NCBI GenBank assembly: GCA_005878955.1
Contig: VBMI01000092.1
Span: forward strand, 1-42,973
Direction of reading: 5' to 3'
DNA: 42,973 nucleotides
Source of the DNA: Methanobacteriota archaeon
GTDB lineage: Archaea; Thermoplasmatota; Thermoplasmata; RBG-16-68-12
Part shown: positions 1 through 8,271 of the stretch, in pieces
Numbering within the stretch: position 1 is the stretch's first letter
How the letters are laid out: each line of letters begins with the position of its first letter
Made by a program: the position numbers and the translations under genes
The notes under the pieces: model-generated
Told to the model about the DNA's origin: nothing
The model's input: only the letters and a program-made list of their open reading frames with translations
Databases searched by the model: none

Positions 1-135
1 GGCCTGGTCCGCAATCCCCCGCAGGGCGTCGTGCCGCATCTGCTCCTGCTGGGCCAGGAAATAGGCGACGACCCCCGCGAGGAGAATCAGGGCGGCGAGC
101 GACATCGCGACCTTCGAGGCGATCCAGTCGATCAC
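1..135 (-). CDS. Partial membrane-anchored small protein (C-terminus off window)
   Basis: Minus-strand frame from GTG at 135 reads VIDWIASKVAMSLAALILLAGVVAYFLAQQEQMRHDALRGIADQA, one N-terminal TM helix; starts directly after the upstream stop (136-138). Confidence 0.5.
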   Translation of the reverse strand, partial: MIDWIASKVAMSLAALILLAGVVAYFLAQQEQMRHDALRGIADQA

Positions 136-594
136 TCACACCACGCTCACGACGACCCGATCGTCGCGGACCTCCAAGTGGATTGCGTATAGACCCGCCC
201 CCAGGGCGAGGGTCCGGTTGTCCGGGCCGACCAGGGCGACCGCGGGCCGGTCGACGAGGACGACGCGCTCCCCCTGCCCGCCGATTCGATACCGGACGAC
301 GTTCGCGAGGGGGCCGCCGGGACGGTCCCCGATGGCCACGTACTCGATGGACGTGAAGAGCCCTCCCCGGAAATCCAGCGCGAGGGTCTCCGCCCCGCCG
401 CCCGCAATCGCGTACTGCTGGGCCGCCCGCGTGAGCCGGAGGACCTCGCCCCGGACGCGCGTCTCCAGCTGCCCCCGGTCGTAGGCGTCGAGACCCGCGT
501 AGACGACGGGCGCGGTGAGCCCCGCGACGACCGCGACGATCATCAGCTGGAGCGGGAGGCCCTCGATCCCCGCCGCGTCCCCGCGGAGGCGCAT
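136..594 (-). CDS. Archaeal type IV pilin-like / secreted membrane-anchored protein
   Basis: N-terminal GIEGLPLQLMIVAVVAGLTAPVV, a charged/Gly then hydrophobic pilin-like segment; beta-rich remainder. Confidence 0.55.
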   Translation of the reverse strand: MRLRGDAAGIEGLPLQLMIVAVVAGLTAPVVYAGLDAYDRGQLETRVRGEVLRLTRAAQQYAIAGGGAETLALDFRGGLFTSIEYVAIGDRPGGPLANVVRYRIGGQGERVVLVDRPAVALVGPDNRTLALGAGLYAIHLEVRDDRVVVSVV

Positions 595-598
595 GGGA

Positions 599-1063
599 TC
601 ACTGCCGGACGACGAGGATGTCGTCCGTGGCGGTCGGAAATCCGGAGGCCTCGACGGTCACGTCGATCCTCGCCGTCAGTTGGTTCGCCGGGACCCGCAC
701 CTGGACGTTCTGGAAGGTCGCGGTGCCGTCCGTGGTGCCGTCGCCCGCGTCCGTCCCCGCCTTCACGACTCCGGCACCCCGGAGGCTCACGACGATCCCG
801 GCGATCGTATTCCCGTTCTGGTCAAACGCGCGCACGGTGATCGTGACCGTCTTCACCGCGTCCTGGTTCACCGGACCGGAGACCCCGACCGTGTCGGGGG
901 CCGCCTCGATGCGACTGATCGTGCTCGGGGTCCGGATTGAAAGGGCCCACCCCAGGATGATCGCGAGGGCGATGCCTGCGACGATCACCGCGATCATCAA
1001 CTGGAGGGGCAACCCCTCGATCGCCCCGCCCTCGTCTCGACGGATGAGAATTCGCTGTGCCAA
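599..1063 (-). CDS. Archaeal type IV pilin-like protein with Ig-like (Big-type) domain
   Basis: N-terminus RRDEGGAIEGLPLQLMIAVIVAGIALAIILGW; C-terminal VRAFDQNGNTIAGIVVSLRGAGV resembles a bacterial Ig-like repeat. Confidence 0.55.
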   Translation of the reverse strand: MAQRILIRRDEGGAIEGLPLQLMIAVIVAGIALAIILGWALSIRTPSTISRIEAAPDTVGVSGPVNQDAVKTVTITVRAFDQNGNTIAGIVVSLRGAGVVKAGTDAGDGTTDGTATFQNVQVRVPANQLTARIDVTVEASGFPTATDDILVVRQ

Positions 1064-1196
1064 TCGACTCCCCCCACGACCTGTCGAACTCCCCCTCGGA
1101 TAATAATGGTTTCCCGCGGATGTATCATGTACTTTCCGCGGAACTGCCGCGCGGCGGCCCGACCCGGAGTCCTGGACGCCGCTCGAGCCCTTGGGA

Positions 1197-1269
1197 AGCC
1201 ACCGGAGAGAATCGAACTCCCGACCTGCGGTTTACAAAACCGCCGCTCTACCGACTGAGCTACGGTGGC
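1197..1269 (-). tRNA. tRNA-Thr (anticodon TGT)
   Basis: Minus strand GCCACCGTAGCTCAGTCGGTAGAGCGGCGGTTTTGTAAACCGCAGGTCGGGAGTTCGATTCTCTCCGGTGGCT; 7-bp acceptor, GCGGT/ACCGC anticodon stem, GTTCGAT T-loop; CCA not encoded. Confidence 0.93.
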
Positions 1270-1346
1270 AGTGGGGGGACGATGACCGCGGTCTGCAAAA
1301 ATCCTTTCTCCTCCGGGGGCGGGGCCGCCTCTGCTCAAATACTTTT

Positions 1347-3200
1347 ATGAGGGTTCCCATATATCGACTCCCCAGAGGGGAGGTCACCTTGGCCCTTCCT
1401 TGCCCGAACTGTGGCGCAGACCTCCGGTTCATCGAGGATTACGGTCGCCAGTACTGCGACGCCTGCGGGCAGTACGCCCCGGACGGGTACGGCGGCGGGA
1501 AGGGCTTGAACTGCCCGAAGTGCGGCGGCGTCCTCACGTTCATCAAGGAGTACGATCGGTACTACTGCCACAAGGACCAGGAGTACGCATCGGAGGACCT
1601 CGGGCGGGCCGAACCCGCACCCCCCGAGCCGGAGGTCCAGCTCTCGTCGATCGACGACCTCCTGACCCCCGAGCCGGAACCCGCCCCGAAGCCGATGGAG
1701 ACGCCGGCTCCCGTGGAACCCGCGCCCCCTGCACCCGCGCCGGCAGCAATCGTGGAAACCACCCGTGCGTCGGAAACGTCTCCGCTGGAGCCCCCCGCCG
1801 CGCCCGAGGCGCCGAAGGTCCAGCCGAGGCAGGAACCGAAGCGGGAGGTCACGCGCCCTGCACTGGTTCGCGACGAGATCCTGAGGGCGAAGAAGGCCCA
1901 CTTGATGGACCTGGCCTCCGCGTACGACTTGGAGACGATGGGCACGAAGGAGGACCTGCGGGAGCGCCTGTTCGCGAAGCTCGTGGACCTGGAGAAGGAG
2001 GAGGAGCGGCGGCAGAAGGAGGAGCACGCGAGGCCCGAGGAGAGCGCGCCGGCGGCCGCTCGCCCGGCGAGCGTGCCGGAGCCCGCCGCCTCGCCCGTGG
2101 AGCCGCCGATGTCCCCCATCCCCGTCCCCGAACCCGCGGCCGTGTCGCCCCCGACGGTGACCCCGCCCACCTACGACCCGCCCCGTTTCGAGGCCCCCGC
2201 CTCCCCGATCGAGGACAGCGCAACGATCGTGAACCTCCCCAAGGTCGAGTTCTTATCTCCGCCCATGGAGACGGTCGCCGCACCGCCGCCGGCCGCCCCC
2301 GAGGCCCCCAAGGTCATCAACCCATGCCCGACGTGCGGGCGGGAGCTCTCGTTCATCGAGAAGTACGACCGGTACTACTGCGAGCACTGCAAGGCGTACG
2401 CTCCGCCGGTCGTGAAGGTCGTCACCGTCCCCGCACCGCCCAAGGTCGGCAAGCCCTGCCCGACGTGCGGCCGGGAGCTCACGTACATCCCGGACTACGG
2501 TCGCCACTACTGCTACCACTGCAAGAAGTACGCGGCCCTCGAGGGGAAGTCGGAGGCGGCGCCCTCGGCCGAGATGGAGGTCCTACCGCCGAAGCCGGAG
2601 CCCACCCCCGCCCCTGCACCGCCGCCCGCGGTCGAGATCGTCGCAGTGCGGAACCCGTGCCCGACGTGCGGTCGCGAACTCTCGTTCATCGAGCGGTATG
2701 GGCGGTTCTACTGCTACTCCTGCAAGAAGTACGCCCCGCCGAGGCCGAAGAACCCGTGTCCGAACTGCGGGAAGGAGCTCTCCTACGTCGCGCAGTACGG
2801 CCGCCACTACTGTCCGGCGTGCGGGCAGTACGCCCCGAAGGAACTCACGGCCCAGATCCTCGCGGCCCGATCGGCGGCGGTCACCGCGACGATGGCGGGG
2901 GGCGTCGCGCCGCCCGTGGCGGCGACGGCGGCCGCCACGCGCACGGTCACGATTCCCGTCCACCACCACGGGAGCCCGGGCGGCGCGATCGGGCTCGCCG
3001 CGGCGGGGATCGTCGTCGTCCTGATCTACGAATTCCTGTGGGCGATGCCCGTGGCGTTCGGCGGGGCCCCGTACGTGAGCTTCGACCCTTCGAACCCGCA
3101 GACGACGGTCGCGATCGGCTGGATGCTCCAGTTCATCGGGTTCCTGATGGTCGGGCTCGCGGTCATCGTGGGGCTCATCCGGGTCCGGACCTCGAAGTAG
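1347..3200 (+). CDS. Multi-zinc-ribbon, SAP-like, C-terminal membrane-anchored protein
   Basis: Six CPxCG...YC..C-type repeats, a SAP-like segment (ILRAKKAHLMDLASAYDLETMGTKEDLRERLFAKL), Pro-rich linkers and two C-terminal TM helices. Start could be ATG 1347 or TTG 1389 (GAGGTC upstream). Confidence 0.75.
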   Translation: MRVPIYRLPRGEVTLALPCPNCGADLRFIEDYGRQYCDACGQYAPDGYGGGKGLNCPKCGGVLTFIKEYDRYYCHKDQEYASEDLGRAEPAPPEPEVQLSSIDDLLTPEPEPAPKPMETPAPVEPAPPAPAPAAIVETTRASETSPLEPPAAPEAPKVQPRQEPKREVTRPALVRDEILRAKKAHLMDLASAYDLETMGTKEDLRERLFAKLVDLEKEEERRQKEEHARPEESAPAAARPASVPEPAASPVEPPMSPIPVPEPAAVSPPTVTPPTYDPPRFEAPASPIEDSATIVNLPKVEFLSPPMETVAAPPPAAPEAPKVINPCPTCGRELSFIEKYDRYYCEHCKAYAPPVVKVVTVPAPPKVGKPCPTCGRELTYIPDYGRHYCYHCKKYAALEGKSEAAPSAEMEVLPPKPEPTPAPAPPPAVEIVAVRNPCPTCGRELSFIERYGRFYCYSCKKYAPPRPKNPCPNCGKELSYVAQYGRHYCPACGQYAPKELTAQILAARSAAVTATMAGGVAPPVAATAAATRTVTIPVHHHGSPGGAIGLAAAGIVVVLIYEFLWAMPVAFGGAPYVSFDPSNPQTTVAIGWMLQFIGFLMVGLAVIVGLIRVRTSK

Positions 3201-3255
3201 GAGTGGCCCTCGGCGACGCGAACCCTTTTACCGCCTCGTCCCTTGGGCGCGGGCG

Positions 3256-4203
3256 ATGAAGGTCGGAGAGCTCGTCCACGAACTTCGGGTCGATCGGGGC
3301 TACGACCCGGGGGAGATCATCTCGACGTGGACGGAGAAGGATCTCCTCGACGGGAAGGTCGTGGACGCCTGGGTGATCATCTTCCGCACCCGCGGGTGCT
3401 ACTGGGCGCACGCCTCCGGGTGCTCGATGTGCGGGTACGTGAACGACACCGCGGTCGAGGTGGGCGACGCGGACCTCGCCCACCAGCTCACCTCCGTGCT
3501 CCCGCGGCACCAGGGCCAGCCCATGGTGAAGGTGTACACGTCCGGGAACTTCTTCGACGACCACGAGCTCTCCCCGGACTCCCGCCGGTCGATTCTCCGG
3601 GATCTCGGGGACCGCTGCGACAAGGTCGTGGTCGAGACGCTCTCCCACATGGTGCGGAGGGAGCAGCTCGAGGACGCGATGGGGCACGTGGAGCGCCTCG
3701 AGGTCGCCTTCGGGCTCGAGTCGACGAACGAGCGCGTGCTCCGGTACGCCGTGAACAAGATGTGGGGGCTCCGGGAACACGCCCGGGCGGCCGCGATGGT
3801 CCGGGACGTCGGGGGGACCGTGAAGACGTACCTCCTCGTCAAGCCGCCGTTCCTCACGGAAAGGGAGGCGATCGAGGACGCCGTCCGCTCCGGGCACGAG
3901 GCGGACCCGCATTCGGACACGATCTCGTTCAACCCCGTGAACGTTCAGAGGGACACGCTCGTCGACCACCTGTTCAAGCGACGGCAGTATCGCCCGCCGT
4001 GGCTGTGGTCCGTCGTCGAGGTCCTCGAGCGGACGAGGGACCTGAAGGCGCATGTGAAGAGCCACCCGACCGCGGGCGGCCTTCGGCGGGGGGCCCACAA
4101 CTGCGGGACCTGCGACCGGCGGGTGATCGACGCGGCGACGTCGGGGCCCTCCTCGCCCGGTAAGGCTTTTATCCATCTCGAGGGTTCCGCGCCGGGATTC
4201 TGA
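3256..4203 (+). CDS. Archaeosine biosynthesis radical SAM protein RaSEA-like
   Basis: RGCYWAHASGCSMCGYVND signature and overall similarity to COG1244-type radical SAM proteins; TATA-like CCTTTTAC upstream. Confidence 0.8.
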   Translation: MKVGELVHELRVDRGYDPGEIISTWTEKDLLDGKVVDAWVIIFRTRGCYWAHASGCSMCGYVNDTAVEVGDADLAHQLTSVLPRHQGQPMVKVYTSGNFFDDHELSPDSRRSILRDLGDRCDKVVVETLSHMVRREQLEDAMGHVERLEVAFGLESTNERVLRYAVNKMWGLREHARAAAMVRDVGGTVKTYLLVKPPFLTEREAIEDAVRSGHEADPHSDTISFNPVNVQRDTLVDHLFKRRQYRPPWLWSVVEVLERTRDLKAHVKSHPTAGGLRRGAHNCGTCDRRVIDAATSGPSSPGKAFIHLEGSAPGF

Positions 4204-4532
4204 TGCGCGCGTACGAGCTCCGACGGGGGTGGGGAAAGACGATCGCGGGGGACGGCCTCCGGAGGGTCGCGGGCGAGGTGTTCGGCGCGGCGGACGCGGT
4301 GGAGGGGAAGGTCACGGCGAGCTTCGGCGCGTGCACGCGGCTCACCGCCTGGACGGACGGGAAGGCCCTCTTCGTCGAGACCGAGATGAACCCCGGGGTC
4401 CCGAACGACGTCGCACAAGAGACGATCCGCGCGTTCAACCGCTTCCTGGAGGCCGCCACGGGCTACACGTCGAAGGAGCGGGCGAAGCGGGCGCAGCAGA
4501 GCGCGAAGGCGGGCGCGGCGGAGAAGGGATAG
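4203..4532 (+). CDS. Conserved archaeal protein (possibly DUF5611-like)
   Basis: TGATG overlap with the upstream RaSEA gene; compact 109-aa ORF with a plausible protein-like sequence. Confidence 0.6.
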   Translation: MRAYELRRGWGKTIAGDGLRRVAGEVFGAADAVEGKVTASFGACTRLTAWTDGKALFVETEMNPGVPNDVAQETIRAFNRFLEAATGYTSKERAKRAQQSAKAGAAEKG

Positions 4533-4613
4533 GCGGTCGGAATCGGACCGGACCCCCGCGGCTCTCGCTCCCGCTCGGACGACTGGGGCGAGGGTGCGGG
4601 GGGGCCGCTCGGC

Positions 4614-4928
4614 CTACAGGCCGAAGAGCGCACCGAGTCCGGCCGCGGCCTCTTCCTCGCTGACCTTCTCCTCTTCCTTCTTCTCCTCCTTCTTCTTGTC
4701 TTCTTTCTTCTCGCCCGCGGCGGGCGGGGCAGCGGCGGGGGCGGACGGCATCACCGCGGCCGTCGCGATCGCCTCGTCGATGTTCACGCCCTCGAGGGCG
4801 GCGGTCAGCGCCTTCACGCGGGTCTCGTCGACCTTGACGCCGGCGGCGGTGAGGACCTTCTTCAGGTTCTCCTCGTTGACCGGCTTGCCTGCCGCGTGCA
4901 GGACGAGCGCGCCATAGACGTACTCCAT
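4614..4928 (-). CDS. rpl12: 50S ribosomal protein P1 (L12 type)
   Basis: [35 protein letters not shown]... and C-terminal GLGALFGL. Confidence 0.95.
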   Translation of the reverse strand: MEYVYGALVLHAAGKPVNEENLKKVLTAAGVKVDETRVKALTAALEGVNIDEAIATAAVMPSAPAAAPPAAGEKKEDKKKEEKKEEEKVSEEEAAAGLGALFGL

Positions 4929-4955
4929 GTTTCGTTCACCTCCTGGACTGGATCG

Positions 4956-5744
4956 TCACGTAGCATCTTTCTTCGTCTCCTCGGCGGGCCCCGGCGCCAT
5001 CGCCGCCAGGGCGAGGGCCTGCGCCTGGGCCTTTGCGAGGAGGAACTTCACGCTCTCTTTCGTCGGGAACCCGGATTCCATCGCGAGGGCGAGCCCCCGC
5101 CGGAAGGCGGTGGAGAGCAGGGGCCGGATCGTCGCCTTCGATGGATATCCCACGAAGACGGCGAGGTTGAGGGCATGGCCGCTTGCGAGGGAGAGGTCTG
5201 CGCGGACCCTGGCGTCGTCCACAGAGAGGACGTCCCTCCGGAACACCGTCCCAGCCTCGTACACGCCGCGGAGGTCGAGACCCACGATGAGCGGGAAGAT
5301 CTCGAGGCGGGTCAGGACCTGCGCGGTCTCTCGCGGGATCCGCTCGCCCGCCTTCACGAGGAGCTTGTCCTTCTTGATCACGACTTTCCCCCGCTCGATC
5401 GCGGCGGGGACGCCCGCCTTCTGGAGCTCGCCCACGATCGGCCCGGGCTTGAACGGCGTGTCGCCCTCCCGGACCCAGAGGTCCTCGGGGGCCCGTTCCC
5501 CGCCGCGGGCGGGGGCCTTCGTCTTCGTCGCCTCCATTTCCTTGAACAGGCGGAACGGGTTCATCTCCGCGGTCACGACCGCGGTCTGGTCCGCGACCAC
5601 GTCCACGAGGCCGTCGAGCCCCGTCTTCTTCCCCGCGGCCTCCTTCAGCGCGATGCGGAGAAGGTTGTTCTTGGAGACCGTGAGCTTCGCCCGGCCCGTG
5701 AGCCGCTTCCGCATCGCCTGGATCTGCGGGGCGGGGATCGCCAT
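4956..5744 (-). CDS. rpl10: 50S ribosomal protein L10 (P0), apparently shortened at both ends
   Basis: IPAPQIQAMRKRLTGRAKLTVSKNNLLRIALKEA...MNPFRLFKEME...PARGGERAPEDLWVREGDTPFKPGPIVGELQKAGVPAAIERGKV. Confidence 0.92.
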   Translation of the reverse strand: MAIPAPQIQAMRKRLTGRAKLTVSKNNLLRIALKEAAGKKTGLDGLVDVVADQTAVVTAEMNPFRLFKEMEATKTKAPARGGERAPEDLWVREGDTPFKPGPIVGELQKAGVPAAIERGKVVIKKDKLLVKAGERIPRETAQVLTRLEIFPLIVGLDLRGVYEAGTVFRRDVLSVDDARVRADLSLASGHALNLAVFVGYPSKATIRPLLSTAFRRGLALAMESGFPTKESVKFLLAKAQAQALALAAMAPGPAEETKKDAT

Positions 5745-5752
5745 GGGTCACC

Positions 5753-6400
5753 TCACAGGTATTTCACCGCCGGCCCCATCGTCGTCTTCACGTAGGCCGA
5801 CTGGACGTTGAACCGCCCGCGCTCGAGCTTCCCGAGCACCCGCCGCATCAGGAAATCGAGGTTCTCCGCGATGTCCTCCGGGCTCATGTCCCGCGTCCCG
5901 ATCGCAGCGTGGAACGTGCGCTTGTCGCGGGACCGCACCCTCACGGTGTTCCTCATGGAATTGATCTGCGGGCTCGGGTCGGACCCGGGCGGCACCGGCC
6001 TCGGCATCTTCCCGCGGGGGCCGAGGACGATCCCGAGGCGCTTCCCGATGACGGGCATCAACGGAGCCTCCGCGATGAAGAAGTCGAACGAGTCCGCGAG
6101 TTCCTTCGCTTTCTTCTTGTCCCCCGCGTACGACTCGATCTCCTGGGGCTGGATGATGAGGTCCGCGGCGACCCGGGCCTTCACCGCCATCTCCCCGGAG
6201 CCGAAGACGCAGACGCGGATCCGGCGGCCCCGCCCCTTCGGGAGGACGACCTCCTCGTCGATCCGGTTCTTCGGGACGGAAAGGTCGATATCCCGAAGGT
6301 TCACGGCGACCTCCACGGTCTCCTTGAACTTGCGCTCCGGGGCGGACTCGAGCGCCTTCCGGACCGTGTCGATCGTCTTCTTCTCGGCCGTGCGGGACAC
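5753..6400 (-). CDS. rpl1: 50S ribosomal protein L1
   Basis: GTG start (V/M)SRTAEKKTIDTVRKALES...; GKRLGIVLGPRGKMPRPVPP; YVKTTMGPAVKYL at the end. Confidence 0.93.
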   Translation of the reverse strand: MSRTAEKKTIDTVRKALESAPERKFKETVEVAVNLRDIDLSVPKNRIDEEVVLPKGRGRRIRVCVFGSGEMAVKARVAADLIIQPQEIESYAGDKKKAKELADSFDFFIAEAPLMPVIGKRLGIVLGPRGKMPRPVPPGSDPSPQINSMRNTVRVRSRDKRTFHAAIGTRDMSPEDIAENLDFLMRRVLGKLERGRFNVQSAYVKTTMGPAVKYL

Positions 6401-6548
6401 CCCCTGTAGTGCAGCCGGCGCAACGCGCCTCCTACAGGCGAGAGGGCGCACGAAGAAGCGCGTCCTATTTGAGCGTTGCGGGGTTCGATGGGCGTCGCAC
6501 AAAGCCCTTAAGCCGCGGGGGCGAGGGAGGGGACGAGGTGATGACGAC

Positions 6549-6800
6549 ATGGTGTCCATCGCCCTCGGTGCCGCGATCGGCGCGGCGATCGGGGCGGTCG
6601 CGCTCGGAGCGGCGGCCGCGGCCCATGGGGACGTCCCCGGGCTGACCGTCGCCCTGCAGCACATCCCTCCGGACACCCACGGGTACGCCGTGGTGACCGC
6701 CGTGAAGAACGCCCTCGTGGGCGGCGCGGCGGGCGGTGGGATCGGCGCCGCGGTCTCCGCGGCGGCGAAGGGCGCGCACGGTGCAGCGGTTGCGCACTGA
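6549..6800 (+). CDS. Small Gly/Ala-rich membrane protein
   Basis: MVSIALGAAIGAAIGAVALGAAAAAHG...ALVGGAAGGGIGAAVSAAAKG; SD-like GGAGGGG upstream and a T-rich tract after the stop. Confidence 0.5.
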   Translation: MVSIALGAAIGAAIGAVALGAAAAAHGDVPGLTVALQHIPPDTHGYAVVTAVKNALVGGAAGGGIGAAVSAAAKGAHGAAVAH

Positions 6801-6803
6801 GCG

Positions 6804-6823
6804 CCTTCTCTTTTCCTTTTCCC
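6804..6823 (+). terminator. Pyrimidine/T-rich tract, candidate archaeal terminator
   Basis: CCTTCTCTTTTCCTTTTCCC immediately after the stop of the 6549-6800 gene. Confidence 0.35.
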
Positions 6824-6832
6824 GGAAATTCA

Positions 6833-6853
6833 TTATCATCGGCGGGATGATAA
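6833..6853. promoter_or_regulatory. Perfect inverted repeat, candidate operator
   Basis: TTATCATC-GGCGG-GATGATAA, followed by TATA-like AAGGTTTATT and the ATG at 6895. Confidence 0.5.
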
Positions 6854-6894
6854 CTCCCGCAAGGTTTATTCCGCAACCCCGCTTCGCGCGCCCG

Positions 6895-7770
6895 ATGCGG
6901 GAGGACGAGGCGCTCGCGTCCCTGGAGACGCTCGGGTTGACGCGGAAGGAGGCGAACGCGTACCTCGTCCTCGTCCGGAACGGCGCGTCGACCGCCGCGG
7001 ACGTGTCCCGGCTCCTGTCCGTGCAATATCCCGCGGTGTACCGGATCCTCCACAGCCTCCAAGGAAAGGGATGGATAGAGGCGTCGCGGGACCGACCGAA
7101 CCGGTATCGCGCGAGGAACCCTCGGGTCGTTTCTGAGCAGGCGCGCCAGTCCCGCATCGATGCGCTGGGCGACGCGGCCGAGAGGGCCGCCTCCCTCGTG
7201 GACGAGGTCCGCCCGGGGACCCGGGCGATGGAGGCGGACCTCTACCTATACAAGGGCCCGGAGAGTGTCGTGGGGAAGCTACGGGAGGTCGTCCTCTCCG
7301 CGACGGGAGGGATCCTCGTCGTGTCCCCGTTCCCCGTGGACCTCGAGGTCCTTCGGATCGTCCTCGGTGCACTTCGGCGGTCCCGCCAGAAGTCGCGGCT
7401 CGTCCTGAACCAGGGGAACGCGGACGACGTCGAGAGGCTCCTGGGGGATCTGCGCGGACACGCCCGGATCGAACTCAGGTTCCCCGCCTCCCCGCTCCCC
7501 GACACCCGCCTCGCGCACACGTTCGTCTTCCCGAGCGACCGGGAGCTGTACATCCTGAACTCGTTCTACCGCGACGGCGCTCTCGTGCTCGAGAAGCTTC
7601 AGGGGCTCTGGATCGGGGACGCGGACTACGTGCGCCTCCAGCTCGAGGCGATGGTGCGGGGACTCGCGACGGCGCCCCGGCGATCCTCGCGGGCATTCCC
7701 CAGGAAACGCCTCGGGGCGGTGCCCGCCTCCAAGGGTGTTCCAACAGCCCGTCGAAGCGGGCGCGCCTGA
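6895..7770 (+). CDS. TrmB-family transcriptional regulator
   Basis: LGLTRKEANAYLVLVRNGASTAADVSRLLSVQYPAVYRILHSLQGKGWIE HTH typical of TrmB; leaderless with TATA-like box. Confidence 0.8.
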   Translation: MREDEALASLETLGLTRKEANAYLVLVRNGASTAADVSRLLSVQYPAVYRILHSLQGKGWIEASRDRPNRYRARNPRVVSEQARQSRIDALGDAAERAASLVDEVRPGTRAMEADLYLYKGPESVVGKLREVVLSATGGILVVSPFPVDLEVLRIVLGALRRSRQKSRLVLNQGNADDVERLLGDLRGHARIELRFPASPLPDTRLAHTFVFPSDRELYILNSFYRDGALVLEKLQGLWIGDADYVRLQLEAMVRGLATAPRRSSRAFPRKRLGAVPASKGVPTARRSGRA

Positions 7771-7788
7771 TGCGAGGAATCTAGGGGC

Positions 7789-8271
7789 TCACGCTTTCGC
7801 GAGTGCCTTGTCGTACTTCCCCGCGCGCATCTCCGCCGTGACGTCCTTCGGCCCCTTCCCCTCGACGGTGACGCCCATCGAGACGCAGGTCCCGACGACC
7901 TCGAGGGCGCGGGACTTGAGGTCCTTCCCCTGCATCGCGTCCACCTTCATCCCGGCGATCCGGACGACCTGGGCCATCGAGAGGTTCCCGATGCGGGTCT
8001 TGCCCGCCTCGCCGCTCCCCTTCTCCGCGCCGATCTCTTTCAGGATGAGGGCGGACGTCGGCGGCGTGCCGACCGAGATCGTGTACGCCTTCGTCTTGGA
8101 ATCGATGACGAGCTTCACAGGGACCTTCATCCCCTCGAAGGATCGCGTCTTGTCGTTGATCGCCTTCACGATCTCCATGATGTTCATGCCCATCGGTCCC
8201 AGCGCCGGGCCGAGCGGCGGGCCCGCGGTCGCCTTCCCGCCGTCCACTAGGACCTCGATCGTCTCCGCCAT
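7789..8271 (-). CDS. rpl11: 50S ribosomal protein L11
   Basis: VDGGKATAGPPLGPALGPMGMNIMEIVKAINDKT; TPPTSALILKE. Confidence 0.95.
   Translation of the reverse strand: MAETIEVLVDGGKATAGPPLGPALGPMGMNIMEIVKAINDKTRSFEGMKVPVKLVIDSKTKAYTISVGTPPTSALILKEIGAEKGSGEAGKTRIGNLSMAQVVRIAGMKVDAMQGKDLKSRALEVVGTCVSMGVTVEGKGPKDVTAEMRAGKYDKALAKA

Noticed and set aside
6460-6500. Possible tRNA T-arm (GGGGTTCGATGGG)
   Set aside because: Stem does not pair and no acceptor or anticodon arm could be found.
6401-6676. N-terminal extension of the L1 ORF to 6676
   Set aside because: Upstream residues do not resemble L1 and overlap the oppositely oriented small membrane gene; GTG at 6400 gives a standard L1 start.
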